Below are positions 5,453-6,702 of a stretch of DNA of 6,702 nt, piece by piece. The notes under the pieces are model-generated. The model was not told where the DNA came from, ran no database searches, and worked only from the letters and a program-made list of their open reading frames with translations. The translations under genes and the position numbers were made by a program. The stretch spans positions 1 through 6,702 of the forward strand of contig JAEPNS010000191.1 of the NCBI GenBank assembly GCA_017643325.1, given 5' to 3'. This stretch comes from Alphaproteobacteria bacterium. Its GTDB lineage: Bacteria; Pseudomonadota; Alphaproteobacteria; UBA6615. How positions within the stretch are numbered: position 1 is the stretch's first letter; every line of letters starts with the position of its first letter.

Positions 5453-5998
5453 ATGGAGCATGTGCGGGCGTTGAACCTCGTGAGTGAAAATCCGCGGACC
5501 GACGAGGTCCTTTCGATCATCGAGCCCTCGCTGGCCGATCTCGGCTACGAACTGGTGCGCGTGCATTTCGGCGGCGGCGCCAGGCCGGTGCTGCAGATCA
5601 TGATCGACCGGATCGACGGGGCGGACATCACCATCGACGACTGCACGCTCGCGAGCCGGACGATTTCGGCCCTGCTCGATGTCGCCGACCCGATCCCCGA
5701 GGCCTACGAGCTGGAAGTCGGCTCGCCCGGGATCGACCGCCCGCTCACGCGGGAGAAGGATTTCGACAGCTTCGCCGGATTCGAGGCGAAGGTCGAATTG
5801 AAGCAGGCCCGGGACGGGCAGCGCCGCTTTCGCGGCCGCCTGCTGGGGCTGGACAACGGCATGGTGCGCCTGGAGACGTCGGACACCGGGGACGACGACA
5901 CCGTCGAGCTTCCGGTGGGCGACGTGGCCCGGGCGAAGCTCGTGCTGACCGACGAACTTATTGAAGCGGCCCAGCGGGGCCGGACGAACGAAGGATAG
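5453..5998 (+). CDS. rimP: Ribosome maturation factor RimP
   Basis: This 181-residue cytosolic protein (formerly YhbC, DUF150) helps assemble the 30S subunit. The N-terminal alpha/beta domain covers about 15-95: IIEPSLADLGYELVRV, then VLQIMIDRIDGADITIDDC, then the family signature YELEVGSPGIDRPLT (85-99). The C-terminal SH3-like domain runs from about 100 to 172 (FRGRLLGLDNGMVRL, ending in IDEELIEAA-like LTDELIEAAQRG). I chose ATG 5453. The open frame extends upstream to a TTG at 5300, but that stretch contains the promoter and terminator and encodes no family sequence. An in-frame GTG at 5480 (172 residues) is an alternative and also keeps the conserved domain. Neither has a strong Shine-Dalgarno sequence; GCAGG just before the ATG is weak. 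nusA follows five bases after the stop, the standard rimP-nusA pairing. Confidence 0.94.
   Translation: MEHVRALNLVSENPRTDEVLSIIEPSLADLGYELVRVHFGGGARPVLQIMIDRIDGADITIDDCTLASRTISALLDVADPIPEAYELEVGSPGIDRPLTREKDFDSFAGFEAKVELKQARDGQRRFRGRLLGLDNGMVRLETSDTGDDDTVELPVGDVARAKLVLTDELIEAAQRGRTNEG
5991..5995 (+). promoter_or_regulatory. Ribosome binding site of nusA
   Basis: AAGGA lies eight bases before the nusA ATG and ends directly before the rimP TAG stop, so terminating rimP ribosomes sit on it. It supports the ATG at 6004 and coupled translation of the two genes. Confidence 0.7.
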
Positions 5999-6003
5999 AG
6001 ACC

Positions 6004-6702
<699 letters not shown>

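Overview
This is a chromosomal housekeeping region from a high-GC alphaproteobacterium. The lineage call rests on three points: the gene order phoH-ybeY-corC-lnt-metK-trmB-rimP-nusA, the MetK sequence type, and a CTTG(N)/CTATAT-type promoter ahead of rimP. It is an inference from memory of these families, and I cannot name a genus. All genes are on the + strand. I see no mobile element, CRISPR array, tRNA, rRNA or sign of horizontal transfer, and no stretch of more than 300 bases lacks a gene.

Left block (1-3221). The 3' end of phoH (ybeZ) is followed after 2 bases by ybeY, after 6 more by corC/ybeX, and after 18 more by lnt. This is the same order as the enterobacterial ybeZ-ybeY-ybeX-lnt operon. 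The tight spacing and the lack of convincing internal ribosome binding sites suggest one translationally coupled transcript. YbeY matures rRNA, PhoH is its usual partner ATPase, CorC is a CBS-domain protein linked to Mg/Co handling, and Lnt adds the third acyl chain to lipoproteins.

Middle block (3222-5285). A 140-base gap with a GC-rich hairpin and a good Shine-Dalgarno sequence precedes metK, which starts with GTG. After 31 bases comes trmB, the tRNA m7G46 methyltransferase. MetK makes the S-adenosylmethionine that TrmB uses. Many relatives carry a small XRE-type regulator gene between lnt and metK, and none is present here.

Right block (5286-6702). A 167-base intergenic region holds a well-formed promoter, a 14-base palindrome and a strong intrinsic terminator with a T6 tract. 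These precede rimP and the 5' part of nusA, which runs off the window. A terminator between promoter and first gene looks like a leader attenuator for the rimP-nusA operon. This is the most interesting structure in the window. Otherwise the region is ordinary, and I found no credible undescribed system.
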